A stretch of 39,912 nt of DNA from an uncultured Azospirillum sp. (GCA_947383875.1 CANDEX010000009.1:1-39912); one strand, 5' to 3'; shown: positions 1 through 8,525, counted from the first letter of the stretch. A program made the numbers and translations. The notes: a model not told the origin generated them from the letters alone.

Positions 1-1432
<1,432 letters not shown>

Positions 1433-1599
1433 TGTTAAATCTCAAAAATCCATTAAAAAATACGTTGTATCTGATAAAAAATGTGACTCAATCCGAATCG
1501 CAGCAAGGCTTTGCGGCTTTGTCGGCATTTCTGCGGGAGAGTGTTTGCAATAAATTAATAAATATAAACTATGATGAGGTATCGTTTAGGAGTAAATAG

Positions 1600-1896
1600 A
1601 TGAAAACTCAATATGTTATTGCCGTGACTGCCATTGTTTTGAACGGTTGTGCATTTTTTGAAGCCGACAAGACGCCGTTATCGCCTCATGGGCAGCTTAA
1701 TGTCTGTCTTCGTGATGAGATTAATGATATGAAAAATGACGGGCGTTTGGAAAGTTTTGGGAAAGCCGCAGTAGCGCAAAAAGCCGCTCGTTATTGTTTG
1801 GACAAACTGAAGATGACGGATGCTTTTTCTCAAGATATGGCTTATCGAAATGCTGATTTTCTGCTTTCGGGAAGTGATGGCATCAGTTTGAAATAA
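1600..1896 (+). CDS. Small lipoprotein, paralogue of the next gene
   Basis: Encodes 98 residues with a lipoprotein signal: a basic N-terminus (MKTQ), a hydrophobic stretch and a lipobox-like VLNGC with the acylated Cys at residue 17. The mature part has a LNVCLRDEIND motif and a later YCLDKL, aligning with LNACMLNEINS and DCIRKL of the downstream neighbour, so the two arose by tandem duplication. The pair of conserved Cys in the mature region could form a disulfide. A ribosome site TAGGAG lies just upstream of the ATG. It ends ten bases before the next gene, so the two are probably one operon. I do not recognise a named family; envelope location is inferred from the signal. Confidence 0.75.
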   Translation: MKTQYVIAVTAIVLNGCAFFEADKTPLSPHGQLNVCLRDEINDMKNDGRLESFGKAAVAQKAARYCLDKLKMTDAFSQDMAYRNADFLLSGSDGISLK

Positions 1897-1905
1897 AGGA
1901 ATAAA

Positions 1906-2223
1906 ATGATGAAAAATAAAATGGCGGCCGTGTTGGCTTTTGCGGTGGTAACAGCGTGTACTAATGTTGATTTTAATACGCTTATGGTGAATGAAAACAG
2001 TTCCCAGACGACGAAACTTAATGCCTGTATGCTTAATGAAATTAATTCGCGGGCAGCTGCCGGAACGTTATTTACTTCTGGATTGGGTGTTCGGGCAACG
2101 GCTGAAAATGTTGCCAATGATTGTATTCGTAAGTTGACGCTGCAATCTATGGGGTTAGATGAAACGGCGGTTAATAATGCAACGGGCTTTATTAATTCGC
2201 TGAAAAACTTGGGCGGAAATTAA
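1906..2223 (+). CDS. Small lipoprotein, paralogue of the previous gene
   Basis: Encodes 105 residues. The N-terminus MMKNKMAAVLAFAVVTAC is a lipoprotein signal with Cys18 as the probable acylation site. The mature region shares with its upstream neighbour the pattern L-N-x-C-x3-EIN, then a Gly-Leu-rich turn, then a Cys followed by K/R-L, and an A-x-x-F near the C-terminus. It follows the first gene after nine bases and lies 49 bases before the tRNA-Gly. Function unknown; likely an outer-membrane or periplasmic host lipoprotein. The second of two in-frame ATGs (1909) is an equally possible start. Confidence 0.75.
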   Translation: MMKNKMAAVLAFAVVTACTNVDFNTLMVNENSSQTTKLNACMLNEINSRAAAGTLFTSGLGVRATAENVANDCIRKLTLQSMGLDETAVNNATGFINSLKNLGGN

Positions 2224-2272
2224 AAATATTTGTTGCTAAATTAAAATAGGGGCGTATATTGCTTTTGTTTTT

Positions 2273-2346
2273 GCGGGTATAGTTCAATGGTAGAACGAGA
2301 GCTTCCCAAGCTTTTAATGCGGGTTCGATTCCCGTTACCCGCTCCA
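2273..2346 (+). tRNA. tRNA-Gly (anticodon CCC), prophage integration site
   Basis: Folds as a complete cloverleaf: acceptor GCGGGTA pairs with TACCCGC, the D-arm GTTC/GAAC closes, the anticodon stem AGAGC/GCTTT carries loop TTCCCAA (anticodon CCC), and the T-arm has the TTCGATT loop. CCA is encoded at 2344-2346. The gene is intact, so integration has kept a functional copy. The stop codon and last codons of the phage recombinase gene on the opposite strand lie within its 3' end, which marks this as the left attachment junction. Confidence 0.95.
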
Positions 2347-3798
2347 TTCGGGAATTGTATTCAAATTTTGCATTTTGTTGAACGGAAAATTCAAGGTATA
2401 GCCTAAGTTTCCGTCTTTTATTTCGAGAGTTCGGAAAATCATTTTTAGCAAATTCCGTTTTAAGTCATAATTTGAACTTAAATCGAATAGATCATAAGCA
2501 TTTCTGCTGATTTCAGCGAGTTCGCAAATTAAGTTGTTAAAACTGTCATCTGCTATTGTATGTGCTTCAATTCGATTTTTTATTAGCTTCTTTTCTGTTT
2601 GTAATTTCTCTTTCTTGAATTCAAAAATTTCTTTTTCAATTTCCCCATCCAAGTATAAGTTAACAAGTTTGTCTAGTCTGTCAGTTGTTTTTGTTAATGA
2701 GGACTGCAAGACTCCAACCTCGCGGTTGCGGTATTCAATCTCAGCCTGTTTAGCTGTTTTATTGTAAGCTCTTATTTCCTCCATTCTTTTTTGTGGAAAT
2801 TTCAAGGTTCGCAAAATTGCAATAATTTGGTCGTCTATATCTTTTTCGGCGATATATTTTCTTTTTCCTTCTAAACTATAGGTTACGATATAGTTAAAAC
2901 GTTCTTTTTTTGTTTCATTTGTACATATTTTACCGGTAACTGCGCAACGAATCAGCCCTCTGTATAAAAAGGGTTTGTCGCTGTATTTATAAGGCTTTTT
3001 AACAGAGCCTTTTCTGACTTCTTCGCAGCGATCCCATAATTCTTTACTTATTAAAGGGGGATAAATATGCGGGATTTCTTTGCCTTTTATCTGCATTATA
3101 CCATAGTAGAACGGATTGGTAAGCATTCTTTGTAAACTTGAAATAGCAATGCGCTTACCTCGATGAGACTTTAAACCTATGTTGTCTGCGATTGTTCTGA
3201 TTTCATGTAAAGATGAATGACCAAGAGAATAAGTTTCGAAAAGTTTTTTTACTTTAGGGCCGTTAATTTCATCGATTTTAATAAATTTTTTGTTATTTTC
3301 ATTTATATAATTTAAGTACCCAATAGGGGCTTGACTGGTAAATTCACCGTTCTTAACCTTATACTCCATACTTCGTTTGACATTTTCGGAAAGCTGCAGA
3401 ACGTAAGTTTTTGCCCCCATGACGGCGAAGTCCCAGCGCATAATATCGTTTGCATTTGCGTTTTTTCCGATAATCATACCTTCCCGGTAAAAATGCAATT
3501 CTAATTTTTCTTTTCGGACAAGCTCATCAAGTAATACGCTTTCTTTGAAAGAGCGTTGTACCCGATCAACGGCATCGGCGATAATAGCGATGGTTTCTTT
3601 TTGCCTTTTGCAAAAATTTAACATCTCAGTAAATTCTTTGCGTTTTCCGTGCGTTGAACTCTCTATAATTTGGTATGATTTAATAACTTCAAGATTTTTT
3701 CTCTTCGCGTATTCTATAAGGCGTGTATTTTGGGCGGCCAAGCTGTGGCCGTCTTCTTGCTCCTTTGATGACACCCTTGTCAAAATAACAGCCTTCAT
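2335..3798 (-). CDS. int: Large serine recombinase (phage integrase)
   Basis: Encodes 487 residues of the large serine recombinase family, which integrates and excises phage DNA through a covalent phosphoserine intermediate. Residues 1-140 are the resolvase domain: LTRVSSKEQ with catalytic Ser at about 10, the following H-S-L-x-x-Q, and DAVDRVQRS replacing the usual D-R-L-x-R. A recombinase domain follows (PIGYLN, then TNPFYYGIM), then a zinc-ribbon region in which only one Cys pair is seen (CAVTGKIC), and a coiled coil at about 350-410. The start has a GGGAGAA ribosome site nine bases upstream. It is the last gene of the leftward operon. Its last codons (PEWSG) and stop lie inside the tRNA-Gly 3' end. 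The missing second Cys pair is unusual. Confidence 0.93.
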   Translation of the reverse strand: MKAVILTRVSSKEQEDGHSLAAQNTRLIEYAKRKNLEVIKSYQIIESSTHGKRKEFTEMLNFCKRQKETIAIIADAVDRVQRSFKESVLLDELVRKEKLELHFYREGMIIGKNANANDIMRWDFAVMGAKTYVLQLSENVKRSMEYKVKNGEFTSQAPIGYLNYINENNKKFIKIDEINGPKVKKLFETYSLGHSSLHEIRTIADNIGLKSHRGKRIAISSLQRMLTNPFYYGIMQIKGKEIPHIYPPLISKELWDRCEEVRKGSVKKPYKYSDKPFLYRGLIRCAVTGKICTNETKKERFNYIVTYSLEGKRKYIAEKDIDDQIIAILRTLKFPQKRMEEIRAYNKTAKQAEIEYRNREVGVLQSSLTKTTDRLDKLVNLYLDGEIEKEIFEFKKEKLQTEKKLIKNRIEAHTIADDSFNNLICELAEISRNAYDLFDLSSNYDLKRNLLKMIFRTLEIKDGNLGYTLNFPFNKMQNLNTIPEWSG

Positions 3799-3931
3799 TT
3801 TTTAATTCTCCCCACATTTTTGTTAAACAAACCATTACACCGCAAAATAATTGCGATGCAATTTCGTTTTCTCCGGGAGAAATTGGAGTAGGCGAAATAT
3901 TGCTGAAATTTAAAATTTTATTATCAACCAT
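3689..3931 (-). CDS. Doubtful 80-aa reading frame overlapping the integrase start
   Basis: This frame starts with ATG at 3931 in the 155-base gap between the integrase and the next upstream gene, then runs 110 bases into the integrase gene in another frame. The N-terminal half (MVDNKILNFSNISPTPISPG) has an ordinary composition, but the overlapped C-terminal part is rich in Arg and Lys, as expected of an out-of-frame reading. There is no clear ribosome site. It could be a real small gene with a long overlap, but noncoding is at least as likely. Confidence 0.3.
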   Translation of the reverse strand: MVDNKILNFSNISPTPISPGENEIASQLFCGVMVCLTKMWGELKNEGCYFDKGVIKGARRRPQLGRPKYTPYRIREEKKS

Positions 3932-3953
3932 GATACAATTAACTTTCTTAAAA

Positions 3954-4148
3954 TCAAGACTTTTTAACGTATCGTTTTGCGAGAAAAGGTTTGTTAGCTA
4001 TATTTTCGAGCATTGCAGCCTGTTTTTCGCTGATTTCAGAGCCTTTTTGAAAAAGACTGTTAATATTGCGGATAAATGCGCTTTCCCTCTCGTTGAGGCG
4101 ATTAACGCTGGCTTTCTGTAGTAGCCATTTAATACGATCCGGGGTCAT
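3954..4148 (-). CDS. Small phage protein with a NERESAF..SEKQ motif
   Basis: Encodes 64 residues from the ATG at 4148, chosen because it overlaps the stop of the upstream gene (ATGA) and has AGGAAAA seven bases before it; an ATG at 4175 has no ribosome site. The sequence contains LNERESAFIRNINSLFQKG then SEKQAAMLENI. I associate this pattern (acidic-aromatic turn, then S-E-K-Q-x3-L-x-x-I) with short proteins of alphaproteobacterial phages and with regions next to zinc-binding domains; I know of no assigned function. No membrane segment or Cys cluster. Co-transcribed with the neighbours. Confidence 0.65.
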   Translation of the reverse strand: MTPDRIKWLLQKASVNRLNERESAFIRNINSLFQKGSEISEKQAAMLENIANKPFLAKRYVKKS

Positions 4149-4375
4149 TCGTGGTTTTCCTGTTCTTTGTTCCATTTTTCGATAATTTTCTGACGGGCAG
4201 CGTCTTCGTTTCCGTTCTTAATATATTCCATTTGATGGTGTTGACATTTTCTTGTTGGACAGAAAGCAGAATAAACATATCCGCCGCCGCTATCTTGGGG
4301 GCCATCCCAAAAGGCAAAACTTTTTTCAATAATAGGTAATTTTCCGCAATATTTACAGGGTAGTATATTTTTCAT
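4145..4375 (-). CDS. Lar-like restriction-alleviation / zinc-ribbon protein
   Basis: Encodes 76 residues. Seen: an N-terminal CKYCG knuckle at residues 7-11, a second Cys pair in FCPTRKC near 39-44, and a C-terminal KIIEKWNKE. This C-x2-C-G ... C ... E-x-W-N layout is that of the Lar family, which in Rac prophage modulates type I restriction-modification to protect unmodified DNA. Membership is inferred from pattern, since short zinc ribbons are easily confused. Its start codon overlaps the stop of the 37-aa gene upstream (ATGA), showing tight translational coupling. A role in restriction evasion would fit the cytosine methyltransferase in the same operon. Confidence 0.6.
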   Translation of the reverse strand: MKNILPCKYCGKLPIIEKSFAFWDGPQDSGGGYVYSAFCPTRKCQHHQMEYIKNGNEDAARQKIIEKWNKEQENHE

Positions 4376-4485
4376 CTCTTAACCTTTCCGCAATGTTTAC
4401 AAATTTCTGCTCCATACCCAAAGTGCGTGGGGTCATCATACTCCCACTCATGAAACCCAACCCAACACAACAAGAGTCTAATCAT
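4372..4485 (-). CDS. 37-aa zinc-ribbon micro-protein
   Basis: A very short gene with a strong ribosome site (AAGGGGG, five bases before ATG 4485) whose stop overlaps the start of the next gene (ATGA). The product begins MIRLLLCWVGFHEWEY and ends ICKHCGKVKR. Cys7 and His12 in the first half and C-x2-C near residues 29-32 could bind one zinc. Small phage proteins of this type (F-H-x-W near the start and C-x2-C-G at the end) are common and uncharacterised. The overlap, ribosome site and motif together make it likely to be real. Confidence 0.7.
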   Translation of the reverse strand: MIRLLLCWVGFHEWEYDDPTHFGYGAEICKHCGKVKR

Positions 4486-4555
4486 TACTACCCCCTTGTA
4501 TTAATCCAACAAAAAATCATTAGTGAGAAAAATATTAAATACCAAAACAACAACC

Positions 4556-5005
4556 TCATCTCATAAACTCCTTGCTGTTAACCTCACTTTCGCCTATTGC
4601 GGCCTTGATATGTTCTAAAAGGATATTTAACGGGGTTATGGATATTCCGATTTCGCCGAGCGATAAATGCGCCAAGCATTCCCGCAGCAATTCTCTAAGT
4701 CTTTCAACTTCCTTGTCCTGATTATCCTGTAAATCCAGTAAATGTTTAATGCGTGATTTTAGTTTACTGATTTTATCGGGATAATTCCCATTAACTTTTA
4801 TTCTGTCATATTTTTTTGCCTTTTCGGTGAGGTCAACAAAATGGTCATAAGACGGAATGGGGGCAAGGACTTTTTGTATATCCTCATCATCTGCGCCCTC
4901 AAAATAAAGTCCGTCAAAATATGCTGGAATTATCACCCCGGAAGTTTTAATGTAATAATCTCCGTCCTCAAGCTTTCCGGCTCGCCAATAACTTGTCAAA
5001 CTCAT
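4556..5005 (-). CDS. Hypothetical coiled-coil phage protein
   Basis: Encodes 149 residues from ATG 5005, which overlaps the methyltransferase stop (ATGA); a longer upstream reading would overlap the methyltransferase heavily and is not used. The N-terminal third is a small beta-like region (MSLTSYWRAGKLEDGDYYIK). From about residue 60 it is helical and charged, with a coiled coil around LKSRIKHLLDLQDNQDKEVE and RLRELLRECL. No recognised domain. Expressed in the leftward early operon just after the DNA methyltransferase; a linked function is possible but not shown. Confidence 0.65.
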   Translation of the reverse strand: MSLTSYWRAGKLEDGDYYIKTSGVIIPAYFDGLYFEGADDEDIQKVLAPIPSYDHFVDLTEKAKKYDRIKVNGNYPDKISKLKSRIKHLLDLQDNQDKEVERLRELLRECLAHLSLGEIGISITPLNILLEHIKAAIGESEVNSKEFMR

Positions 5006-6657
5006 ATTGCTTTCTCCATTATTTGAGGTTTTGTTAAATTTGCGGTGACAATGGCCTTGGCGACCGGCGGACAAACCGCGTTGCCGCACTTCTGAACCTG
5101 TGCCGTCTTGGTTATCGGAGTACCGTCGGCCTGTCGATCGAAGATATAGTCGGCAGGAAAGCCCTGAGCGGCAAATAATTCGTGCGGCTGTAGCATTCTT
5201 AAGCCGATGTCGACAATTACATAAGGTTCGCCTCCGATGTAAACGGTAATCAGGGCAAAGCGGTCTTTGGTCGGTATCGTATCCAGAGGTTCATTAATGG
5301 GTTGGCCGTCTTTTTCGTTGCCGTAATATTTAACCAGCAAAGCCCTGACTTCCCCGAAGTGTAATCCACCTGCTGTTATTGTTTGAATTGGAGCTTCAAG
5401 GCTTTGTCCGATGTTTGTACCTTTCATTTTAACTAAATGCGAGGTTACAACCTGGCTGTGGTCTATCCGGGTAATGGTGCCAAGCGGCGCGTCTGCAGCG
5501 GTGCCGACAGATTGTCCATATTGGCGAGCCAGGAAAGCCGACACAAGCGCGTGTTTCTTGCCGCCGGAGACGACAGTTCCAAGAGGAACATCAAGCCCCG
5601 GCACGCGTTTTCCGTCTTTGTCGCCGTAACCGATATTAATTAAGGTTGCGGCCGCAACGGCGTGGCCGTTCTTGGCGGTTAATGTCGGCAGCGGATTGTC
5701 CGGCGTTTGAGCGCGGTGATCGTTACCGGTGTGGTTGACCTGAATCAATGTCGGAACAACAAGAGCGTGATGGCCGCCTTTGGGGTTTGCGGTTACGGTT
5801 GTTAAAGGCTTATCCGCCGGATTAATGGAATCGCTCGACCAGTTGGCAATGCTGACAATAAAAGGTTTAGGATTATTGATGACAAACTTCTGGATTCCTT
5901 TGGCTATCCGGCGCAGGGTATTCTCTGAAAGCGGTTTTTTGCGCTCAAAAATTGACGGGCAGGGGATAGACCAGTCGATAATCTCCGCTGCGGAGCGCCA
6001 AGGCTTGAGCTTCTTTTTCCTGGTTTCCGGGCTTTTCGGGTCGCCGTGGGTCGGATCCGGCCAAACAATCGGTTGTCCGTCACAGCGCGCAATTAAGAAT
6101 AAGCGCTTGCGGCTGGTGGGTGCGCCAAAATCACAGGCTGACAAAACCCGCCATTCAACTTGATAGCCAAGCCCGCGCAGTTCTGCAATCCAGCGGTTAA
6201 AGGTTTCGCCGGAGCGGGATTTATCCGGCCGGTTGTCCAGTCCGAGCGGCCCCCAAGTTTGAAATTCTTTGACGTTTTCAAGAAAAATCATTCGCGGATG
6301 CACGGTTTTTGCCCATTTCACAACCACCCAAGCCAGCGAACGAATTTTCTTGCTGCAGGGCGTGCCGCCTTTGGCAATAGAAAAATGGGTACAATCCGGA
6401 GAAGCCCAAAGCAGACGCACCGACCGACCGCGGGTAGCAACTAGCGGGTGAACAGCGAAGATGTCTTCTTTGAAATGGACAGTCTGCGGGTGGTTAGCTG
6501 CGTGCATGCCGATCGCTTCCGGGTCGTGATTGATGGCAATGTCAACGGGAGTTTGGGAGGCCTGTTCAATGCCGGTGTCTGCACCTCCGCCGCCGCAGAA
6601 CAAAACAACGTCAATTTCCGGCTTTGTGTCCATTAAAATGTATTGATTATTAAGCAT
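5002..6657 (-). CDS. DNA (cytosine-5-)-methyltransferase, phage Dcm type
   Basis: Encodes 551 residues. It transfers a methyl group from S-adenosylmethionine to C5 of cytosine in DNA. Seen: motif I VLFCGGGGADTG (18-28), catalytic motif SPDCTHFS with Cys89 where the classical form is PCQ, motif VI FLENVK (125-130), motif VIII TSRKRLFLIA, and C-terminal motifs LQPHELFAAQGFP and GNAVCPPVAKAI. The region between (about 260-480) has six imperfect repeats of the form D-x-P-L-x-T-x-T ... H-A-L-V ... G, replacing an ordinary target-recognition domain. The start has GGAGC before it. No partner endonuclease is present, so protection from host restriction or epigenetic control is more likely than a restriction system. 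Confidence 0.9.
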   Translation of the reverse strand: MLNNQYILMDTKPEIDVVLFCGGGGADTGIEQASQTPVDIAINHDPEAIGMHAANHPQTVHFKEDIFAVHPLVATRGRSVRLLWASPDCTHFSIAKGGTPCSKKIRSLAWVVVKWAKTVHPRMIFLENVKEFQTWGPLGLDNRPDKSRSGETFNRWIAELRGLGYQVEWRVLSACDFGAPTSRKRLFLIARCDGQPIVWPDPTHGDPKSPETRKKKLKPWRSAAEIIDWSIPCPSIFERKKPLSENTLRRIAKGIQKFVINNPKPFIVSIANWSSDSINPADKPLTTVTANPKGGHHALVVPTLIQVNHTGNDHRAQTPDNPLPTLTAKNGHAVAAATLINIGYGDKDGKRVPGLDVPLGTVVSGGKKHALVSAFLARQYGQSVGTAADAPLGTITRIDHSQVVTSHLVKMKGTNIGQSLEAPIQTITAGGLHFGEVRALLVKYYGNEKDGQPINEPLDTIPTKDRFALITVYIGGEPYVIVDIGLRMLQPHELFAAQGFPADYIFDRQADGTPITKTAQVQKCGNAVCPPVAKAIVTANLTKPQIMEKAI

Positions 6658-6665
6658 TTTAGCTC

Positions 6666-7106
6666 CTATCTGAAATACAGGTTAACGCGGCGCTGAGCGC
6701 AATGAAGAAACATACCTTTCCATTGTTCAAGCATATTATAAGGTTTCATTTCTCCGTAGTTATGTCCCTCAAAATCCATTTTGAGGTCTTTGATACGGTT
6801 ATAAATTTTGCGGCATTCCTGCGGGGTAATTTTACCCTCGGTATCCGGGTGTTTTAAGAAGCAGAATAATCCTTCGTCAGGGTCAATTTCATCGATTAAT
6901 TTATTCCATTTATTGAGTTCATCCTGAGTTAAGAAAACTCTGTTATATTTTTCATCAAAATACTGTCCGACCCATTTTTTATAATAAAGACCGTATTCTT
7001 TATTAAAGGTCTCAGCTAATGCCAAGCGGAAATTTCCAAAAGTTATATACCCGCAATCATAAGACTTAGAACTGTCAAGCCCGGTTGCTGTTACTGTTAA
7101 TCCCAT
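6666..7106 (-). CDS. Hypothetical phage protein (146 aa)
   Basis: Soluble protein beginning MGLTVTATGLDSSKSYDCGY. The ATG at 7106 overlaps the last ten bases of the HTH regulator gene. It is rich in aromatic residues (YGLYYKKWVGQYFDEKYN) and has no membrane segment or Cys pair. A similar opening, a hydrophobic strand followed by S-Y-D-x-G-Y, occurs in uncharacterised phage proteins as far as I recall, but I cannot name a family. The position between a regulator and the cytosine methyltransferase says only that it is early. Confidence 0.65.
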   Translation of the reverse strand: MGLTVTATGLDSSKSYDCGYITFGNFRLALAETFNKEYGLYYKKWVGQYFDEKYNRVFLTQDELNKWNKLIDEIDPDEGLFCFLKHPDTEGKITPQECRKIYNRIKDLKMDFEGHNYGEMKPYNMLEQWKGMFLHCAQRRVNLYFR

Positions 7107-7600
7107 TGCTTTTCTTCCTCATCTTCGGTCTTGTAGGTAGATTTTGACATGGCAATAATCAGCTCAAACATATGTTTGGCGGCTTGACGGTTGGGTATTT
7201 TGTAATATGCCTTTACCAGTTCAATCGTTTCCTGACGGTGCATCGGGTCTACGTCAAAATTTTCCGTTTCTTCGGCGAGAGTCAGCGGTGTGCTGTCCGG
7301 CAGGGAGAACATGCGTGGGCTCTGTTTGGCAACTTCTTCATCCATATCTTCATAGAAAAAATTGACGGGAACGCTCAGTACCTTGCCTATATCCCACAAA
7401 CGGCTGGCGCCAACCCGGTTCATGCCGCGTTCGTATTTTTGTACCTGCTGGAAGGTTAGCCCGAGCATTTCGGCAAGTTTTTCCTGGCTGAGGCCGAGCA
7501 ATTGGCGGCGTAAACGGATCCGGTTTCCTACATGTACATCGATGGGGTTTGCTTCGCCGTTTGGTAAACGTCCGCGTGATGATTTTCTTGATTTTAACAT
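7097..7600 (-). CDS. XRE-family helix-turn-helix regulator, alphaproteobacterial type
   Basis: Encodes 167 residues from ATG 7600, which has AAAGGAAA upstream. Residues about 20-75 form a Cro/C1-type helix-turn-helix: HVGNRIRLRRQLLGLSQEKL then LGLTFQQVQKYERG and LSVPVNFFYED. This arrangement (PIDVHVGNRIRLRR ... FQQVQKYERG ... LWDIGKVL) is typical of a chromosomal regulator common in Alphaproteobacteria, so the phage copy was probably acquired from such a host or regulates host genes. The C-terminal half is an acidic helical tail. It lies in mid-operon, not at the immunity region, so it is unlikely to be the main repressor. Confidence 0.87.
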   Translation of the reverse strand: MLKSRKSSRGRLPNGEANPIDVHVGNRIRLRRQLLGLSQEKLAEMLGLTFQQVQKYERGMNRVGASRLWDIGKVLSVPVNFFYEDMDEEVAKQSPRMFSLPDSTPLTLAEETENFDVDPMHRQETIELVKAYYKIPNRQAAKHMFELIIAMSKSTYKTEDEEEKQWD

Positions 7601-7611
7601 AATGTTTCCTT

Positions 7612-7959
7612 TCAAAATAAAGTTAATTGGACGGGTTTATTGTTAAATGCGGCGATTTGCGGAATGTCCAAGGTTTCCGTTGCCATAGCTTGCTTTTCTT
7701 CATTTTCTAAAGTGGATGTTTGTGCTTTAGAGAAATTGAAACGGTGGTAGTTCATAATATAAAAAGGTGTTGGCCATGCTTGTACGACTTCGAGTTTTAA
7801 TGTATTACCAAGTAGAACCTCCGCCGGACAGCCGATTAGCGACAGTTGAATGTAAGTCATGTAAAAGGGCATCTCGGCTATATCTTGAGCTACAACATAT
7901 AAATACTTCTGGTAATTAATGTTTTTTTCTCTCAATGTTTCGCAAGCGGCGATTACCAT
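7612..7959 (-). pseudogene. C-terminal fragment of an N6-adenine DNA methylase
   Basis: The 115 residues match the C-terminal half of phage/plasmid SAM-dependent N6 methylases: MVIAACETLREKNINYQ then VAQDIAEM, YIQLSLIGCPAEVLLGNTL and the C-terminal KPVQLTLF. In intact relatives these follow the SAM-binding motif CGSGGM; here the codons just before the ATG read I-E-G-G-G and a stop lies nine codons upstream of the ATG, so everything before the end of motif I is missing. The ribosome-site-like GAGGGTGG is itself the remnant of the glycine codons. The conserved catalytic N/D-P-P-Y/F is not visible. A separate function for the fragment cannot be excluded. Confidence 0.7.
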
Positions 7960-7979
7960 TCCGCCACCCTCAATTTTTT

Positions 7980-8372
7980 TTATTTTCTACCGGCCTCTAA
8001 GATTGGCAGCCCTGCCTCTGTCGGGATATAGATGACCTTGTTTCCTTTAGTTTCAGATTCAGATAGGCTCTGAATATAAAGGTATCTGAGGTATCCTTCG
8101 TTTGATTTCAGGCTATTGCCGATGATTTTGTTAGCTTTTGCTACACCCTCAGCCCTGATAATTTCTGCTTCTGCTAGGGCTTTTGCAGAATCTTTTTTAG
8201 CCTCTGCTTCTGCTACTGCTATTTTTCTATTACTTTCTGCTTCTGCAAGTTGTGCTTCCCCAGATAAGCGGCTGCTATAAACATTCCATTGCGGACAACC
8301 GTAAAGACAGCCGCATAGAATGATAATGACTAAAATTGTCAAAAGACTAACTCCTGCTACTTCATTATCCAT
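7980..8372 (-). CDS. Membrane-anchored coiled-coil protein related to SPFH/Band 7 tails
   Basis: Encodes 130 residues. The N-terminus has one membrane segment (VSLLTILVIIILCGCLYGC), then an alanine/glutamate-rich helix (QLAEAESNRKIAVAEAEAKK and AEAEIIRAEGVAKANKII) followed by a short C-terminal strand (KVIYIPTEAGLPIL). The helix and ending closely resemble the C-terminal oligomerising part of SPFH/Band 7 (prohibitin-like) proteins, but the SPFH domain itself is absent. Phages often carry such short forms; their role is unknown, with membrane scaffolding or exclusion as guesses. AAGGAA precedes the ATG. Its stop lies just before the methylase fragment. Confidence 0.7.
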   Translation of the reverse strand: MDNEVAGVSLLTILVIIILCGCLYGCPQWNVYSSRLSGEAQLAEAESNRKIAVAEAEAKKDSAKALAEAEIIRAEGVAKANKIIGNSLKSNEGYLRYLYIQSLSESETKGNKVIYIPTEAGLPILEAGRK

Positions 8373-8404
8373 TTTTTATTCCTTTTCGTTATGACATTAA
8401 AATC

Positions 8405-8525
8405 TTGAGCCTTTTTACCGCTTGCTCGGGCGGTAGAGTTAAAAAGGCGGCGGTCGTTCTCCCGTGGTTTCAGCCCCACGTCTGCTTATTCGTGCTTTGC
8501 CTTATATCGCAGCGGCCGCCGGGGA
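8405..8525 (-). ncRNA. Structured noncoding stretch between recT and the membrane protein gene
   Basis: This gap is GC-rich compared with its neighbours and holds two strong inverted repeats. One pairs 8409-8416 with 8441-8448 (GCCTTTTT/AAAAAGGC) and contains an inner stem 8417-8421/8430-8434. The other pairs CGGCGG at 8448-8453 with CCGCCG at 8516-8521 and encloses CGTGG/CCACG at 8463-8467/8476-8480. No T-run follows on either strand as needed for a terminator, and no reading frame of interest is present. It would be transcribed within the leftward operon; the strand is inferred from that. It may be an RNA processing, stability or antitermination element. Confidence 0.4.

Noticed and set aside
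5411..6636. Plus-strand frames opposite the cytosine methyltransferase
   Set aside because: They lie inside a well-supported gene of 551 codons, are out of keeping with the operon direction and show no domains.
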